DNA of 64,000 bases from Prochlorococcus sp. AG-347-O22 (GCA_003278845.1 QCCX01000003.1:1-64000); one strand, 5' to 3'. Shown: positions 39,160 to 48,603, counted from the first letter of the stretch. Numbers and translations are program-made. Notes: a model not told the origin generated them from the sequence alone.

Positions 39160-39777
39160 TTAGTTCTTATCTTGAAATATAGTACTTAAACGAGATAGAG
39201 GATTCCCAATGCCCGGTACTAATAATTGTGTTTTTTCGTCTTCCTCATCTATGCAAGAAGTGTAAATTACCTGATTAGGGAGTAATTTCGCAATTTCATT
39301 TAACCCTTTATTTGAGCAAATAGCAGTTATTAAAAGAATCCTATTTGAATCAACACCTAATTCCTTTAATTTAATTAAAGTTTCTAATGTTGCTGATTTT
39401 GTTGTTATTTGTTCTGAATAAAATATAACTCCTTCATTTGATTTAATAGTTTTAGGAAGTTCTCCTAATGAGAGGGTTGAATTAGGAATTACTTCTTTAG
39501 ATCCAAACCAAAGAGATAACCCTTCGGGCAACATTGCGAGCACTTTTATTGGATAATCATTATTAATAAAAAATCCATCTGCGTCTCCATTCTCAGTATT
39601 TACTATTTCTTTTTTATATGGCAGCCAATTACGTAATGCTTCATATGTAAGCCATTTCCCTAATTGCTCATATCCTGTTGAGTACAAAATATTTGGAGTA
39701 TTTTTTTCTCGTAATATTGAAAGCCAATGTTTTATTAATGGATGAGGAGGAACAATAACCTTTAGTGACATTGCCAT
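39160..39777 (-). CDS. upp: Uracil phosphoribosyltransferase-like protein, divergent
   Basis: The 205-residue protein aligns over its length with UPRTase: an N-terminal VIVPPHPLIKHWLSILR, LPEGLSLW, ILLITAICSNKGL and a PGIGNPLSRL near residue 188. The PRPP loop, normally with an ATGGS core after conserved acids, reads SEQITTKSAT (121-130). The uracil-binding GDAGDR-like motif reads GNPLSR. It may therefore have lost phosphoribosyl transfer and serve another role. Two ATGs, at 39777 and 39771, are possible starts. Annotation as upp should be held loosely. Confidence 0.65.
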   Translation of the reverse strand: MAMSLKVIVPPHPLIKHWLSILREKNTPNILYSTGYEQLGKWLTYEALRNWLPYKKEIVNTENGDADGFFINNDYPIKVLAMLPEGLSLWFGSKEVIPNSTLSLGELPKTIKSNEGVIFYSEQITTKSATLETLIKLKELGVDSNRILLITAICSNKGLNEIAKLLPNQVIYTSCIDEEDEKTQLLVPGIGNPLSRLSTIFQDKN

Positions 39778-39840
39778 ATATTTTCCTTTAAGATACTCTT
39801 ACAAACTTTAAATACTTAAGTTCTAAAATACAGTCTTATT

Positions 39841-40353
39841 ATGATTAAATCAATTGTTTTCCCCTCACTAAAGAATGCATTAATTACTTTGTTATTCGTT
39901 GGGATTTTATTTTTTAATTCTGTAAATTCTGCATGGGCTAAAAGACCTCCTGAGATTAGAAACCAGCAAGACCTTAATTTAGAGCCAGATATGCATGGAC
40001 AAGACTTAAGCGGTAACGAATACGTTAAGTTTGATTTGAATGGGTTTAATTTCAGTGAAAGTAATTTAGAAGGGGCGGTGTTCAATAATAGTAAATTGCA
40101 AAACTCAAAGTTTACTGGAGCAAATTTAAGAGATGCACTAGCTTATGCAACAGACTTTACAGATGCTGATCTTTCGGATGTTAATTTTACTAATGCCTTA
40201 TTAATGGAGAGTAATTTTGAAGGTGCAAAAATAGATGGTGCAGATTTTACTGATGCTGTTCTTAGTCGTACACAACAAAAACAATTATGTGCGATTGCTA
40301 ATGGCACAAATAGTTCTACAGGGGAAAGCACAGAATACAGTTTAGGTTGTTAA
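39841..40353 (+). CDS. Lumenal pentapeptide-repeat protein
   Basis: The 170-residue protein has a signal peptide ending near AWA (residue 33) and then a run of A(D/N)LxX-type pentapeptides from about residue 55 to 143 (for instance FTGANLRDAL and FTDADLSDVN). Its C-terminal cap, QKQLCAIANGTN...SLGC, has two Cys and is shared with thylakoid-lumen pentapeptide proteins as I remember them. It should fold as a right-handed beta-helix in the lumen or periplasm. The molecular role is unknown. Confidence 0.82.
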   Translation: MIKSIVFPSLKNALITLLFVGILFFNSVNSAWAKRPPEIRNQQDLNLEPDMHGQDLSGNEYVKFDLNGFNFSESNLEGAVFNNSKLQNSKFTGANLRDALAYATDFTDADLSDVNFTNALLMESNFEGAKIDGADFTDAVLSRTQQKQLCAIANGTNSSTGESTEYSLGC

Positions 40354-40362
40354 TAATCAAAG

Positions 40363-41427
40363 ATGAAAAAAAAAATTCCAGTTATTGTTGTTTCGGGATT
40401 TCTTGGTTCAGGTAAAACAACTTTTCTCAGATATCTATTAAAGGAGAGTAATAAAAAATTTGGTTTAATAATTAATGAATTTGGTGATGTTGGAATTGAC
40501 GGGGATTTGATTAAAAGTTGTGATAAATGTGATGAATCTGAAGAAGACTGCGTTATCGAATTAAACAATGGATGTTTATGTTGTACTGTTCAAGATGATT
40601 TTGTTCCCTCAATAAAAGCTCTTCTAGAATTTAATCCTCCTATCGAATCAATAATTATCGAAACAAGTGGCTTAGCACTACCAATTCCCTTAATTCAAGC
40701 ACTTAACTGGCCTGAGATTAGGTCTTCCATCTATCTTGATGTAGTTGTTGGTATCGTTAATGGAGAATCAATGCTTAATGGTTCACCAATTAATGATTTA
40801 AATAAAATAACAAAACAATATAATGATACAGATAGAATTGATCACAACGCCTCTATTGAAGAACTCTTTGAGGAACAACTTGAAGTCTCTGATATCGTTT
40901 TAGTCTCTAGATCAGATATCTTAAATGATCATCAGTTTGATGTTGTAAAAAATAAAATCCAGGGAAGTCTAAACTCATCTACACCAGTCCTTAAATCCAA
41001 GAATGGCAAAATTGATTTAAATTATATATTTGATTCTAATTTTAAAAAAGAGACTTATAAAGAATTTTTAACTGAAGAACATGACCATAATCATGTAGAG
41101 CTTGTATCAGATTCAATTAAATCAAATTATTTCCTTGAAAAAAATGACTTTGAAAAAGAGATGTCAAAAATCTTGGATGAATTAAACATTCTTCGAATAA
41201 AAGGACGTATTTGGATACCAAATAAATCATTGCCTTTACAAATACAAATTGTTGGAAAGAAAATTAATACTTGGTTTGAAGAAGCTCCAGACAATTGTTG
41301 GAGACCAAATGATAATGCTGGGCTTGAATTAGTAATAATTTCCTTTGATGAAAAATCTATAAAAACTTTCAATGGAAAAATTAAAGAGAAATTTAAGATT
41401 TTAAGTGAACCAAAAATAGCAATTTGA
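40363..41427 (+). CDS. CobW/G3E-family metal-chaperone GTPase
   Basis: The 354-residue protein has the P-loop GFLGSGKT (12-19), the metal-binding CxCC motif CLCC (71-74) in NNGCLCCTVQDD, a switch region ETSGLALP, and an SRSD base-recognition motif. A His-rich EEHDHNHVEL stretch sits near residue 242. Extra Cys in KSCDKCDESEEDC may add a metal site. G3E GTPases deliver zinc or cobalt to client proteins. It starts 10 bases after the pentapeptide gene and is followed by a zinc-finger mini-protein. Confidence 0.88.
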   Translation: MKKKIPVIVVSGFLGSGKTTFLRYLLKESNKKFGLIINEFGDVGIDGDLIKSCDKCDESEEDCVIELNNGCLCCTVQDDFVPSIKALLEFNPPIESIIIETSGLALPIPLIQALNWPEIRSSIYLDVVVGIVNGESMLNGSPINDLNKITKQYNDTDRIDHNASIEELFEEQLEVSDIVLVSRSDILNDHQFDVVKNKIQGSLNSSTPVLKSKNGKIDLNYIFDSNFKKETYKEFLTEEHDHNHVELVSDSIKSNYFLEKNDFEKEMSKILDELNILRIKGRIWIPNKSLPLQIQIVGKKINTWFEEAPDNCWRPNDNAGLELVIISFDEKSIKTFNGKIKEKFKILSEPKIAI

Positions 41428-41432
41428 CTTTA

Positions 41433-41457
41433 TAGTTAGCTGCCGGGATACTAACTA
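41433..41457 (+). repeat. Short hairpin between the CobW gene and the zinc-finger gene
   Basis: TAGTTAG (41433-41439) and CTAACTA (41451-41457) are perfect 7-base arms around an 11-base GC-richer loop. It begins 6 bases after the CobW stop and ends 17 bases before the next ATG. No U-run follows, so it is not a standard terminator; it might be a processing or operator site. Confidence 0.3.
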
Positions 41458-41473
41458 CAGTAGACAGCCCAAG

Positions 41474-41638
41474 ATGGAAAATTCAAAAATTACTTTAAAA
41501 CAAATAATCTCTGACGACGTTACATCAATTGATAAAATAAAATGTTCAAAATGTGGAGGGGCAGGAAATTTTAAAACACATGAAAATTCAAGAAGAACTT
41601 GTTTAGTTTGTTTTGGGAGAGGCTACATAAATATTTAA
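41474..41638 (+). CDS. Zinc-finger mini-protein with DnaJ-type Cys repeats, 54 aa
   Basis: ATG 41474 to TAA 41638 encodes 54 residues. Two CxxCxGxG-like units, CSKCGGAG and CLVCFGRG, are spaced by 15 residues and would bind one zinc, as in the DnaJ cysteine-rich domain and plant BSD2-type chaperones. There is no signal peptide. The gene directly follows a CobW-type metallochaperone. Relatives of this fold help RuBisCO or photosystem assembly in plastids; a chaperone role here is an inference from the motif. Confidence 0.75.
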   Translation: MENSKITLKQIISDDVTSIDKIKCSKCGGAGNFKTHENSRRTCLVCFGRGYINI

Positions 41639-41735
41639 TAACTCAGAAAACCTTAAGGTAAAAATATTTGTTTATTAATCAATAGTTTTTTTTATTAGGA
41701 TTTAAACTAATCTTCTAATAGAAATTAATTTTTAA

Positions 41736-41990
41736 TTGGACCAATTTGCCGTAAAAGTTTTTGTAAGACTAAGACCCTCAGTTTTAGATCCAGCAGGGGA
41801 AGCTACCAAATCTGCTTCTATAAAACTTGGAGCCGAAGGAATAAAATCACTACGTATAGGAAAAATGATTGAGGTGAAAATAGAAGGTAATGGTGAAAAC
41901 GAAGTAAGAGAAAAAATTGATTTATTGTGTGATAGGTTATTCGCAAATACTGTTATTGAAGATTATGAGTATTCACTAGAAAAATTATAA
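41736..41990 (+). CDS. purS: Phosphoribosylformylglycinamidine synthase, PurS subunit
   Basis: The 84-residue protein has the PurS pattern: [39 protein letters not shown], and a short C-terminal helix. PurS bridges PurL and PurQ in the FGAM synthase complex of purine synthesis. The start is TTG 41736. purQ follows with one base between, and purL is not in this window. Confidence 0.93.
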   Translation: MDQFAVKVFVRLRPSVLDPAGEATKSASIKLGAEGIKSLRIGKMIEVKIEGNGENEVREKIDLLCDRLFANTVIEDYEYSLEKL

Positions 41991-41991
41991 G

Positions 41992-42657
41992 ATGGATAAT
42001 TTTACTGTAGGAGTTGTTGTCTTCCCTGGTTCTAATTGTGATCGTGATGTTTCATGGGCATTGGAAGGTTGTTTAGACATAAGAACAAAATACTTGTGGC
42101 ATGAGTCTTCAGATTTAAGCGATGTAGATGCAATAGTTTTACCCGGAGGATTTAGCTATGGTGATTATTTAAGATGCGGAGCAATAGCGAGATTCTCTCC
42201 ATTAATAAATGCTTTGGATGACTTTGTGAAAAGTGGAAGAAGAGTTTTAGGAATTTGTAATGGGTTCCAAATTTTGACAGAATCAGGATTTTTGCCTGGT
42301 GCCCTTACTACAAATAAAAATCTTAATTTCATCTGTGATGACGTAGAACTTGATATTGTTTCTTCAAAGGGAGGTTGGTTTAATGATGGAGTTGAAAAAC
42401 AAACTATTAAGTTACCCATAGCGCATGGAGAAGGAAGATATCATTGTGATTCTGATACTTTAAAAAAACTTGTAGATAATGAATTGATATCTTTGAGATA
42501 TAAAAATAATCCTAATGGATCCTCATTCGATATCGCAGGCATAACTAATGAAAAGGGTAATGTTCTAGGTTTAATGCCTCATCCAGAGCGAGCATGTGAC
42601 GAGACAATTGGTGGGACTGATGGTCTCTTTACATTAAAATCATTAATATTGAAATAA
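41992..42657 (+). CDS. purQ: Phosphoribosylformylglycinamidine synthase, PurQ subunit
   Basis: The 221-residue class I glutamine amidotransferase has the nucleophile Cys89 in [10 protein letters not shown] and the FPGSNCDRD and [15 protein letters not shown] segments. The catalytic His and Glu are in the PHPERA motif near the C-terminus. It releases ammonia from glutamine for PurL. An intrinsic terminator follows its stop immediately. Confidence 0.96.
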   Translation: MDNFTVGVVVFPGSNCDRDVSWALEGCLDIRTKYLWHESSDLSDVDAIVLPGGFSYGDYLRCGAIARFSPLINALDDFVKSGRRVLGICNGFQILTESGFLPGALTTNKNLNFICDDVELDIVSSKGGWFNDGVEKQTIKLPIAHGEGRYHCDSDTLKKLVDNELISLRYKNNPNGSSFDIAGITNEKGNVLGLMPHPERACDETIGGTDGLFTLKSLILK

Positions 42658-42687
42658 AAAAAGACCCCCAATTTTGGAGGTCTTTTT
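42658..42687. terminator. Bidirectional intrinsic terminator between purQ and fba
   Basis: AAAAAGACC and GGTCTTTTT pair with an internal C/A mismatch followed by CC/GG and an AATTTT loop. The stem is flanked by A-runs and T-runs, so it can end transcription of purQ on the plus strand and of the minus-strand fba gene. It is the clearest terminator in the window. Confidence 0.8.
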
Positions 42688-42706
42688 AATTTTATTTGGG
42701 AAGAAA

Positions 42707-43780
42707 TTAAACAGTAGCTTTTACTTTGGGATCTAATTCACCTTTAGCGTAAAGATCAGCAAAGTAATTGGTGCTGTTTTGCTTGATCTTACTTGCTTGA
42801 CCTTCGCACCAGAACTGCTTGTATCTATCAAGACAAACTTGCTTCATGTATTTTCTAGCAGGCTTGTTGAAATGTCTTGGGTCAAAGTTTGCTTTATCGG
42901 CAAATGCTGCCTCTCTTACCGCGGCAGTGAAAGCAAGTCTGTTATCGGTATCGATGTTGACTTTCCTAACTCCATTTCTTATTCCCTCTTGAATCTCTTC
43001 AACAGGAACACCATATGTTTGAGGAATTTCACCACCATATTTGTTAATGATATCCAACCATTCTTGAGGAACTGAACTTGATCCATGCATTACAAGATGG
43101 GTGTTTGGAAGTGCTTTATGAATTTCAGCAATTCTGCTTATTGCAAGAACTTCTCCTGTAGGTTTCCTTGTGAATTTATAAGCACCATGACTTGTACCTA
43201 TAGCAATAGCTAATGCATCAACTTTTGTTTTAGCAACAAAATCTGCAGCTTCTTCAGGATCAGTCAAAAGCATGTCAGTAGAAAGTTCACCTTCAAATCC
43301 ATGACCATCTTCTGCTTCACCTTTCCCTGTTTCTAATGAACCTAAGCAACCTAATTCTCCTTCAACACTAACTCCAACTGAATGAGCAAAATCTACAACT
43401 TTTTTTGTAACTGCAACATTATATTCGTAACTAGCAGGTGTTTTTGCATCTGCCTCTAGAGAACCATCCATCATTACTGATGTGAAACCATTTATTGCTG
43501 CTGAATAACATGTTGATGGCTCATTACCATGGTCTTGGTGCATTACCACTGGAATATTAGGATATGTTTCTGTAGCAGCAAGGATTAGATGACGTAGGAA
43601 AATCTCTCCTGCATAATTTCTTGCCCCTCTTGAAGCTTGGAGGATTACAGGACTATCAGTTTCATATGCTGCTTCCATAATTGCTTGAACTTGCTCAAGG
43701 TTATTAACATTGAAAGCTGGAATACCGTAACCATTCTCAGCAGCGTGATCTAAAAGTAGTCTTAGTGGAACGAGGGCCAT
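42707..43780 (-). CDS. fba: Class II fructose-bisphosphate aldolase
   Basis: The 357-residue zinc aldolase has [23 protein letters not shown] with metal-binding His, [15 protein letters not shown], and VMHGSSSVP. It is the Calvin-type class II enzyme (cbbA) that joins or splits fructose and sedoheptulose bisphosphates. The start is ATG 43780. A class I aldolase gene lies 148 bases upstream on the same strand, so both chemical types are encoded side by side. Confidence 0.96.
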   Translation of the reverse strand: MALVPLRLLLDHAAENGYGIPAFNVNNLEQVQAIMEAAYETDSPVILQASRGARNYAGEIFLRHLILAATETYPNIPVVMHQDHGNEPSTCYSAAINGFTSVMMDGSLEADAKTPASYEYNVAVTKKVVDFAHSVGVSVEGELGCLGSLETGKGEAEDGHGFEGELSTDMLLTDPEEAADFVAKTKVDALAIAIGTSHGAYKFTRKPTGEVLAISRIAEIHKALPNTHLVMHGSSSVPQEWLDIINKYGGEIPQTYGVPVEEIQEGIRNGVRKVNIDTDNRLAFTAAVREAAFADKANFDPRHFNKPARKYMKQVCLDRYKQFWCEGQASKIKQNSTNYFADLYAKGELDPKVKATV

Positions 43781-43828
43781 AATTAAAAAAAGTTAAATGC
43801 TATATAAAGCATATGTTTCCGAGAGTTT

Positions 43829-43834
43829 AGTATA
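43829..43834 (-). promoter_or_regulatory. Candidate -10 element for the class II aldolase gene
   Basis: On the minus strand TATACT lies about 50 bases before the fba ATG, which would give a leader of roughly 40 bases. No convincing -35 is present. The 148-base gap means this gene probably has its own promoter apart from the class I aldolase gene. Confidence 0.3.
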
Positions 43835-43928
43835 AAGAGGTATCAAATGTCACGTCATTAGATATACAAAATACTAAATTAAAGAAACTAATTTTATGAC
43901 CCAGAGTATATTTTTAGGATTTTTTTAG

Positions 43929-44996
43929 TTAGTAAGTGTAGCCTGCCACAAACAATTGTTCATCAGATGAAGGTTGAGATCCTGCTACATAGGCACCTTT
44001 TGAAGCTTCAGAGTTTGCTTGAGCTCTCGCTATTAATGCTTTTTGACCTCCTTTAACGTCGCTTCCTTTCCAGGCCTTTAAGCATGAGTGCTGTAATGCT
44101 CTTCCATAGGAGAATGAAACATTCCATAAAGCTTTCCTGTAAAGAGTGTTCATATTATTTAGATAAACAGAAGCAGCTTCTTCGCTTAACCCTCCTGATA
44201 AGAAAACTATTCCAGGAACAGATGCAGGAACGCATCTTTCCATAGTTCTAATTGTCATTTCAGCAACCTTCATAGGATCAGCCTTTGTTGGACAATCTGC
44301 TCCATTAACAGTCATAGAAGGTTTTAATAGAGTGCCTTCTAGAAAAACTCCATTTGCTTGACAGGCAATATAAACCTGCTTTATTACCTCTTCTTGAACT
44401 TCAGCAGTTTTTTCAATAGTATGGTCACCGTCCATTAAGATTTCAGGTTCGATAATTGGTACTAACCCAGATTCTTGAACTGATCTTGCATACCTTGCTA
44501 ATCCCCAAGCATTCTCTTGAATTGATAGTTTTGAAGGACAACCATCATTTGTAATTTGCAGAACTGCTCTCCACTTTGCAAATCTGGCACCTTGTTCATA
44601 ATATTTTGCGGATCTTTCAACTAACCCATCTAGGCCAGAGCAAAAAGTTTCTACATCTCCCCCTCCTGGAAGTGGATTTAGGCCTTTATCGACCTTTATA
44701 CCTGGAATAATACCTAATTCATTTAGTTTCTTAACCATTGACTCTCCATCTTGGTGATTCTGATAAAGAGTTTCTTCGAAGAGGATTGCTCCACTTATAT
44801 ATTTGCCAAGACCTTCTGTAGTAAAAAGCATTCCTCTATATGCCTTCCTATTGTCTTCAGTATTCTCAACGCCAATTCCAGCGAGTCTTTTACCTACTGT
44901 TTTAGTGGATTCATCTACCGCTAATATCCCTTTTCCTTTAGAAGCTAGTAATTGAGCATTTTCTTTAAGCTCATTTTTGTAATAATTTAAAGCCAT
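43929..44996 (-). CDS. fda: Class I fructose-bisphosphate aldolase
   Basis: The 355-residue enzyme has the class I pattern: GILAVDESTKTVGKRLAGIGVENT at residues 23-46, AYRGMLFTTEGLG, GIKVDKGLNPLPGG, and LEGTLLKPSM with the Schiff-base Lys. It does not need a metal. It resembles the eukaryotic and proteobacterial-type class I enzymes more than archaeal ones. Having this next to a class II aldolase suggests redundancy or division between glycolytic and Calvin flux. Confidence 0.95.
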   Translation of the reverse strand: MALNYYKNELKENAQLLASKGKGILAVDESTKTVGKRLAGIGVENTEDNRKAYRGMLFTTEGLGKYISGAILFEETLYQNHQDGESMVKKLNELGIIPGIKVDKGLNPLPGGGDVETFCSGLDGLVERSAKYYEQGARFAKWRAVLQITNDGCPSKLSIQENAWGLARYARSVQESGLVPIIEPEILMDGDHTIEKTAEVQEEVIKQVYIACQANGVFLEGTLLKPSMTVNGADCPTKADPMKVAEMTIRTMERCVPASVPGIVFLSGGLSEEAASVYLNNMNTLYRKALWNVSFSYGRALQHSCLKAWKGSDVKGGQKALIARAQANSEASKGAYVAGSQPSSDEQLFVAGYTY

Positions 44997-45099
44997 TCTT
45001 TAATAATTCAGTTCAATTGATTTTTCCAGAATATGAAAAAAAAATAAAATCAATCCAATACTTTATCGGGTGACAAATGCTACTTATAAATGTATAGCC

Positions 45100-46197
45100 T
45101 TAAATTTTGATACTTAATCCACTTTTGGAAGATTCTCTTATGGCTTCGCAAACTTTATGACTAGCAAGTCCCTCGCATAAGCCTGGGATTACAGGTGTTC
45201 CATTAATTATACTCCGAGCCCATAAATTTTGAATTCTCAAAACTGGAGCTATTCTCCCATCAGTCCATGTTTTTTCAAAATTAAAACTTGAATCTGCAGT
45301 TAGATTTTGTATTTTATTTTCGTTGTTTGAATATTTCAAATTAAAACCATGTACATAATCATTTTGGTTTTCGCTTTTAAGAATTAGTGAACCTTCGCTT
45401 CCATATATTTCTAAACTAAATCCTCTACCATTTTTAGAAATTGATGATAAAGATACCTGACATGGAATAAGATTCGAGCTGTAGTTTGATATTTCTATAT
45501 TGGCTAAACATACATCTTCACTCGTAACATCATTTAACTCAGATGAATTAGGTAAAGGTCTTTTTTTTATTGATGTTGCTAACTTGCCAGACACGTTTAT
45601 TGCTTCTCCAAAAAACCAATTCAACATATCGAATGCATGAGTACCTAAAGCGCCAATAACTCCTCCACCTTTTTCTTCCAATGAATACCAATTCCAGGAT
45701 CTTTTGGGGTCGGATCTACTGCCCATTAACCAATCTAATTTGACTAAATATATATCTCCTAAGATATTTTCATCAATAAGTTTTTTTGTCTGAAGGAATA
45801 GAGGTACTGCTCTATATTCAAAATCAACACATACGCTTAAATTATTAATCAATGATATTCTCTGAAGCTCTTCAATTTCTGAGGAGGATATTGAAACGGG
45901 TTTTTCTAAGAGCAAATTTTTATTATTCTCAAGAGCTTGTTTTGCTAACTTAAATCTTGATTCAGGAGGAGTGGCAATAATAATTCCATCAATTTTTGGA
46001 GATTTAACTAAGTCTTCCCAATTGTGAAAAAAATCTAAGCCTGTTTCTTTTTCTAATATCGATTTTTGCTTTTTCTCGTAATGATAAATTGCTACAGGAG
46101 TTAAGTGATCAGACTCTTTTAATGCCTCTAAATGAACTTTTTTCCCAAACCCTAGCCCAGCGATTGCTATTTTTAATTTTTTATTTTTAGTATTCAT
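45100..46197 (-). CDS. GFO/IDH/MocA-family oxidoreductase
   Basis: The 365-residue protein has an N-terminal Rossmann fold with IAIAGLGFGKKVHLEAL, the LEKPVS motif (EKP) at about residues 94-99, and DWLMGSRSDPKRSWNWYSLEEKGGG leading into the C-terminal beta-sheet domain. Such enzymes oxidise sugars or cyclitols with NAD(P). The substrate cannot be told. It ends 103 bases before the class I aldolase gene and follows the secreted protein gene by 2 bases. Confidence 0.85.
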   Translation of the reverse strand: MNTKNKKLKIAIAGLGFGKKVHLEALKESDHLTPVAIYHYEKKQKSILEKETGLDFFHNWEDLVKSPKIDGIIIATPPESRFKLAKQALENNKNLLLEKPVSISSSEIEELQRISLINNLSVCVDFEYRAVPLFLQTKKLIDENILGDIYLVKLDWLMGSRSDPKRSWNWYSLEEKGGGVIGALGTHAFDMLNWFFGEAINVSGKLATSIKKRPLPNSSELNDVTSEDVCLANIEISNYSSNLIPCQVSLSSISKNGRGFSLEIYGSEGSLILKSENQNDYVHGFNLKYSNNENKIQNLTADSSFNFEKTWTDGRIAPVLRIQNLWARSIINGTPVIPGLCEGLASHKVCEAIRESSKSGLSIKI

Positions 46198-46199
46198 CC

Positions 46200-46595
46200 T
46201 TATTCATTAATAAATTCTGAACAGCTATTTTCAATAACAACATCTATGAGTTCATCATTATTAGAAGTTTGCCATTTTGAATTGAATTGAGGAATTCCAT
46301 TTATTGATGTATCTTTGAACTTTTTTTCATTGCAATTAATTCTCATTACATAAAGTGATAACTCTCCATCATCATCATCAGAATTAGTTGGATTCTTAAA
46401 GAACTTTGTTAATACACTTATTTCACCATTTGAAAGCGACTTAATACTGCCTTTATCAAGCCATTCTTTCCCATCATCATTCTCTTTAAGGAGAACCCAA
46501 TCAACATTTCCTATGGCATATGAATAGGAGGCAAAGTTTAAAATAAAGAGTAGAAGGCTTAAAGAAAAATAAAATAAATTAGAAATTATTCTCAT
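46200..46595 (-). CDS. Hypothetical secreted protein, 131 aa
   Basis: I choose ATG 46595, one base after the accD stop; an upstream TTG at 46616 would overlap accD. A signal peptide covers residues 1-27 (ending ASYSYA). The mature part resembles the adhesin-E-like domain known from other bacteria: VDWVLLKENDDGKEWLDKGSI, YVMRINCNEKKFK and a final IENSCSEF, with two Cys that could pair. That family match is tentative. The acidic DDDDG loop is unusual. Confidence 0.65.
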   Translation of the reverse strand: MRIISNLFYFSLSLLLFILNFASYSYAIGNVDWVLLKENDDGKEWLDKGSIKSLSNGEISVLTKFFKNPTNSDDDDGELSLYVMRINCNEKKFKDTSINGIPQFNSKWQTSNNDELIDVVIENSCSEFINE

Positions 46596-46596
46596 T

Positions 46597-47478
46597 TTAT
46601 ATATTTGATTCTGCAAGTTCTTTTACACCATGAATTTTTAAAATTTTAGTCAGAGTATTCTTGAGATCTTTCCTTTTCACTATTACATCAACAAAACCAT
46701 GCTCAAGCAGATATTCAGCTGTTTGAAAATTATCGGGTAATTTTTCTCTTAATGTTTGTTCTATAACCCTTCTTCCAGCAAATCCAATAAGTGCTTTAGG
46801 TTCCGCCAAAATTAAATCACCTAACATCGCAAAGCTGGCTGTTACCCCTCCAGTAGTTGGATGAGTTAACAAGGGCATATATAGGAGATTTTTCTCTTTA
46901 TGTTTTTTTAGTGCTCCAGATATTTTTGCCATTTGCATGAGACTTAACATACCTTCTTGCATCCTTGCACCTCCTGATGCGCAAACAATAAGAATTGGAA
47001 AATTTTCCAAAGTTGCTCTCTCAATTATCCTTGTAATTTTTTCACCAACTACTGAACCCATGGATCCTCCCATAAATCTAAAATCCATAACAGCTAATGC
47101 TAAAGGCATTGAATTCACAGAACAGATACCTGTTACGACTCCATCTCTTAAACCTGTACCTGCTTGACTTTCTTTAATTCGATCAGCATACGCTCTTCTA
47201 TCTTTAAACCCCAAAGGATCTGTAGGACTTAGTGAACTATCAAATTCTTTGAATGAATTTTTATCAGCAATTATATTTATCCTTTCATCGCTATTAATCC
47301 TATTGTGGTGTCCACAATTACTACAAACATTGAAATTTGAAATTAGGTCTTTTCTATAGGCTACTTGCGAACATTCTGAACATTTAACCCACAAACCATC
47401 TCCTTCGTCAGTATCTTGGGAAACTTTCCCAACAAATTGATCTTTACGCCTTGCGGCAAACCAGTCGATTAATGACAC
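46597..47478 (-). CDS. accD: Acetyl-CoA carboxylase carboxyltransferase beta subunit
   Basis: The 293-residue protein has an N-terminal zinc ribbon (CSECSQ and CSNCGHH, four Cys) and the carboxyltransferase core with [29 protein letters not shown] and [16 protein letters not shown]. It makes malonyl-CoA with AccA. The start is GTG 47478. The gene is followed at once by the secreted-protein gene and preceded by a 139-base gap to prk. Confidence 0.96.
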   Translation of the reverse strand: MSLIDWFAARRKDQFVGKVSQDTDEGDGLWVKCSECSQVAYRKDLISNFNVCSNCGHHNRINSDERINIIADKNSFKEFDSSLSPTDPLGFKDRRAYADRIKESQAGTGLRDGVVTGICSVNSMPLALAVMDFRFMGGSMGSVVGEKITRIIERATLENFPILIVCASGGARMQEGMLSLMQMAKISGALKKHKEKNLLYMPLLTHPTTGGVTASFAMLGDLILAEPKALIGFAGRRVIEQTLREKLPDNFQTAEYLLEHGFVDVIVKRKDLKNTLTKILKIHGVKELAESNI

Positions 47479-47617
47479 AACTTTTCCTGTTTTTTCTATT
47501 TAAATCTAAGTAAGGTACTTTTATCAAGAAAGATATATAAAAATTTGAGATCCTCTAGATTAAAAACTTCTCAAAGTTAAAAAATAATGATTCGAGTTGA
47601 TAATCGAAAATTAATTA

Positions 47618-48514
47618 TTATTTATTTTTATCCTCAATCATTTTATGAATTATTGGAGTGAGAATTAGCTCCATTGCAAAACCCATCTTTCCTCCATTTA
47701 CAACGATACTTGTTGGACTTGACATGAATGAATCATTAATCATTCCAAGCAAGTATTGAAAATCAATACCCCATTTCTCTCTTGCCCCTTTTCTGAAATG
47801 TATGATCACAAAGCTCTCATCAGGAGTTGGGATATTCCTGCATATAAAAGGATTAGAAGTGTCAATTGTGGGAATTCTTTGGAAATTAATATCGGTTTTG
47901 CTGAATTGTGGGCATATATGATTTATATAATCAGGCATTCTTCTCAATATAGTATCCACAATGGTTTCCGCTGAGTAACCTCTTTCTGCATTATCTCTAT
48001 GGATTTTTTGAATCCACTCTAAATTTGTTATCGGAACAACTCCAACAAGTAAATCAGCATAAGAGGCAACATTGTATCCATCACCTTCTACCCCGCCATG
48101 CAAACCTTCATAAAAAAGTACATCTGTTCCCTCAGGAATATCTTCCCATGGAGTAAATTGCCCAGGTTCTAGGGATGTCCCAAGTCTTGTATTATGTTCT
48201 TCTGCTTCTTCAAGACTATGTAGATAATATCTTTTCTTTCCTCCTCCAGTTTCACCATAGATTTTAAAAAGTTCTTCTAGCTTGTCAAAAAGATTAGCCT
48301 CTGGACCAAAATGTGAGAAATTTTCACCTTTTGAAAGAGCGTCTGCCATAGCTTTTTTCATAGGCATTCTTTCAAATCTGTGGTAACTATCACCTTCAAC
48401 AACTGCGGGAATAATATCTTCTCTGGCAAAAATATGCTCAAAGGCTCTTTTTACTGTACTTGTTCCTGCTCCTGAAGATCCTGTTACAGCGACTACTGGA
48501 TGACGTTTTGACAT
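47618..48514 (-). CDS. prk: Phosphoribulokinase, proteobacterial (PrkB/CbbP) type
   Basis: The 298-residue protein matches the class I PRK of proteobacteria and E. coli PrkB more than the usual cyanobacterial enzyme. It has the P-loop GSSGAGTST at 12-20, VEGDSYHRF near 39-47, HFGPEANLFD, FYEGLHGG, VGVVPITNLEWIQK and GGKMGFAMELI. No Cys lies in or near the P-loop, whereas plant and beta-cyanobacterial PRK carry redox-regulated Cys there. It forms RuBP from Ru5P in the Calvin cycle. It is 90 bases upstream of a gap to accD and follows leuB. Confidence 0.93.
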   Translation of the reverse strand: MSKRHPVVAVTGSSGAGTSTVKRAFEHIFAREDIIPAVVEGDSYHRFERMPMKKAMADALSKGENFSHFGPEANLFDKLEELFKIYGETGGGKKRYYLHSLEEAEEHNTRLGTSLEPGQFTPWEDIPEGTDVLFYEGLHGGVEGDGYNVASYADLLVGVVPITNLEWIQKIHRDNAERGYSAETIVDTILRRMPDYINHICPQFSKTDINFQRIPTIDTSNPFICRNIPTPDESFVIIHFRKGAREKWGIDFQYLLGMINDSFMSSPTSIVVNGGKMGFAMELILTPIIHKMIEDKNK

Positions 48515-48603
48515 TTTTTAAAAACAATATCTAATGATTCTGACAGGTCATATGCCAACTTTATGTTTTACTTAAAAATAATTTTTTATTTATTAATTTT
48601 TTT

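Noticed and set aside
41650-41659. Perfect 10-base palindrome ACCTTAAGGT before purS
   Set aside because: No spacer, no partner site nearby, and palindromes of this size are expected by chance in 64 kb.
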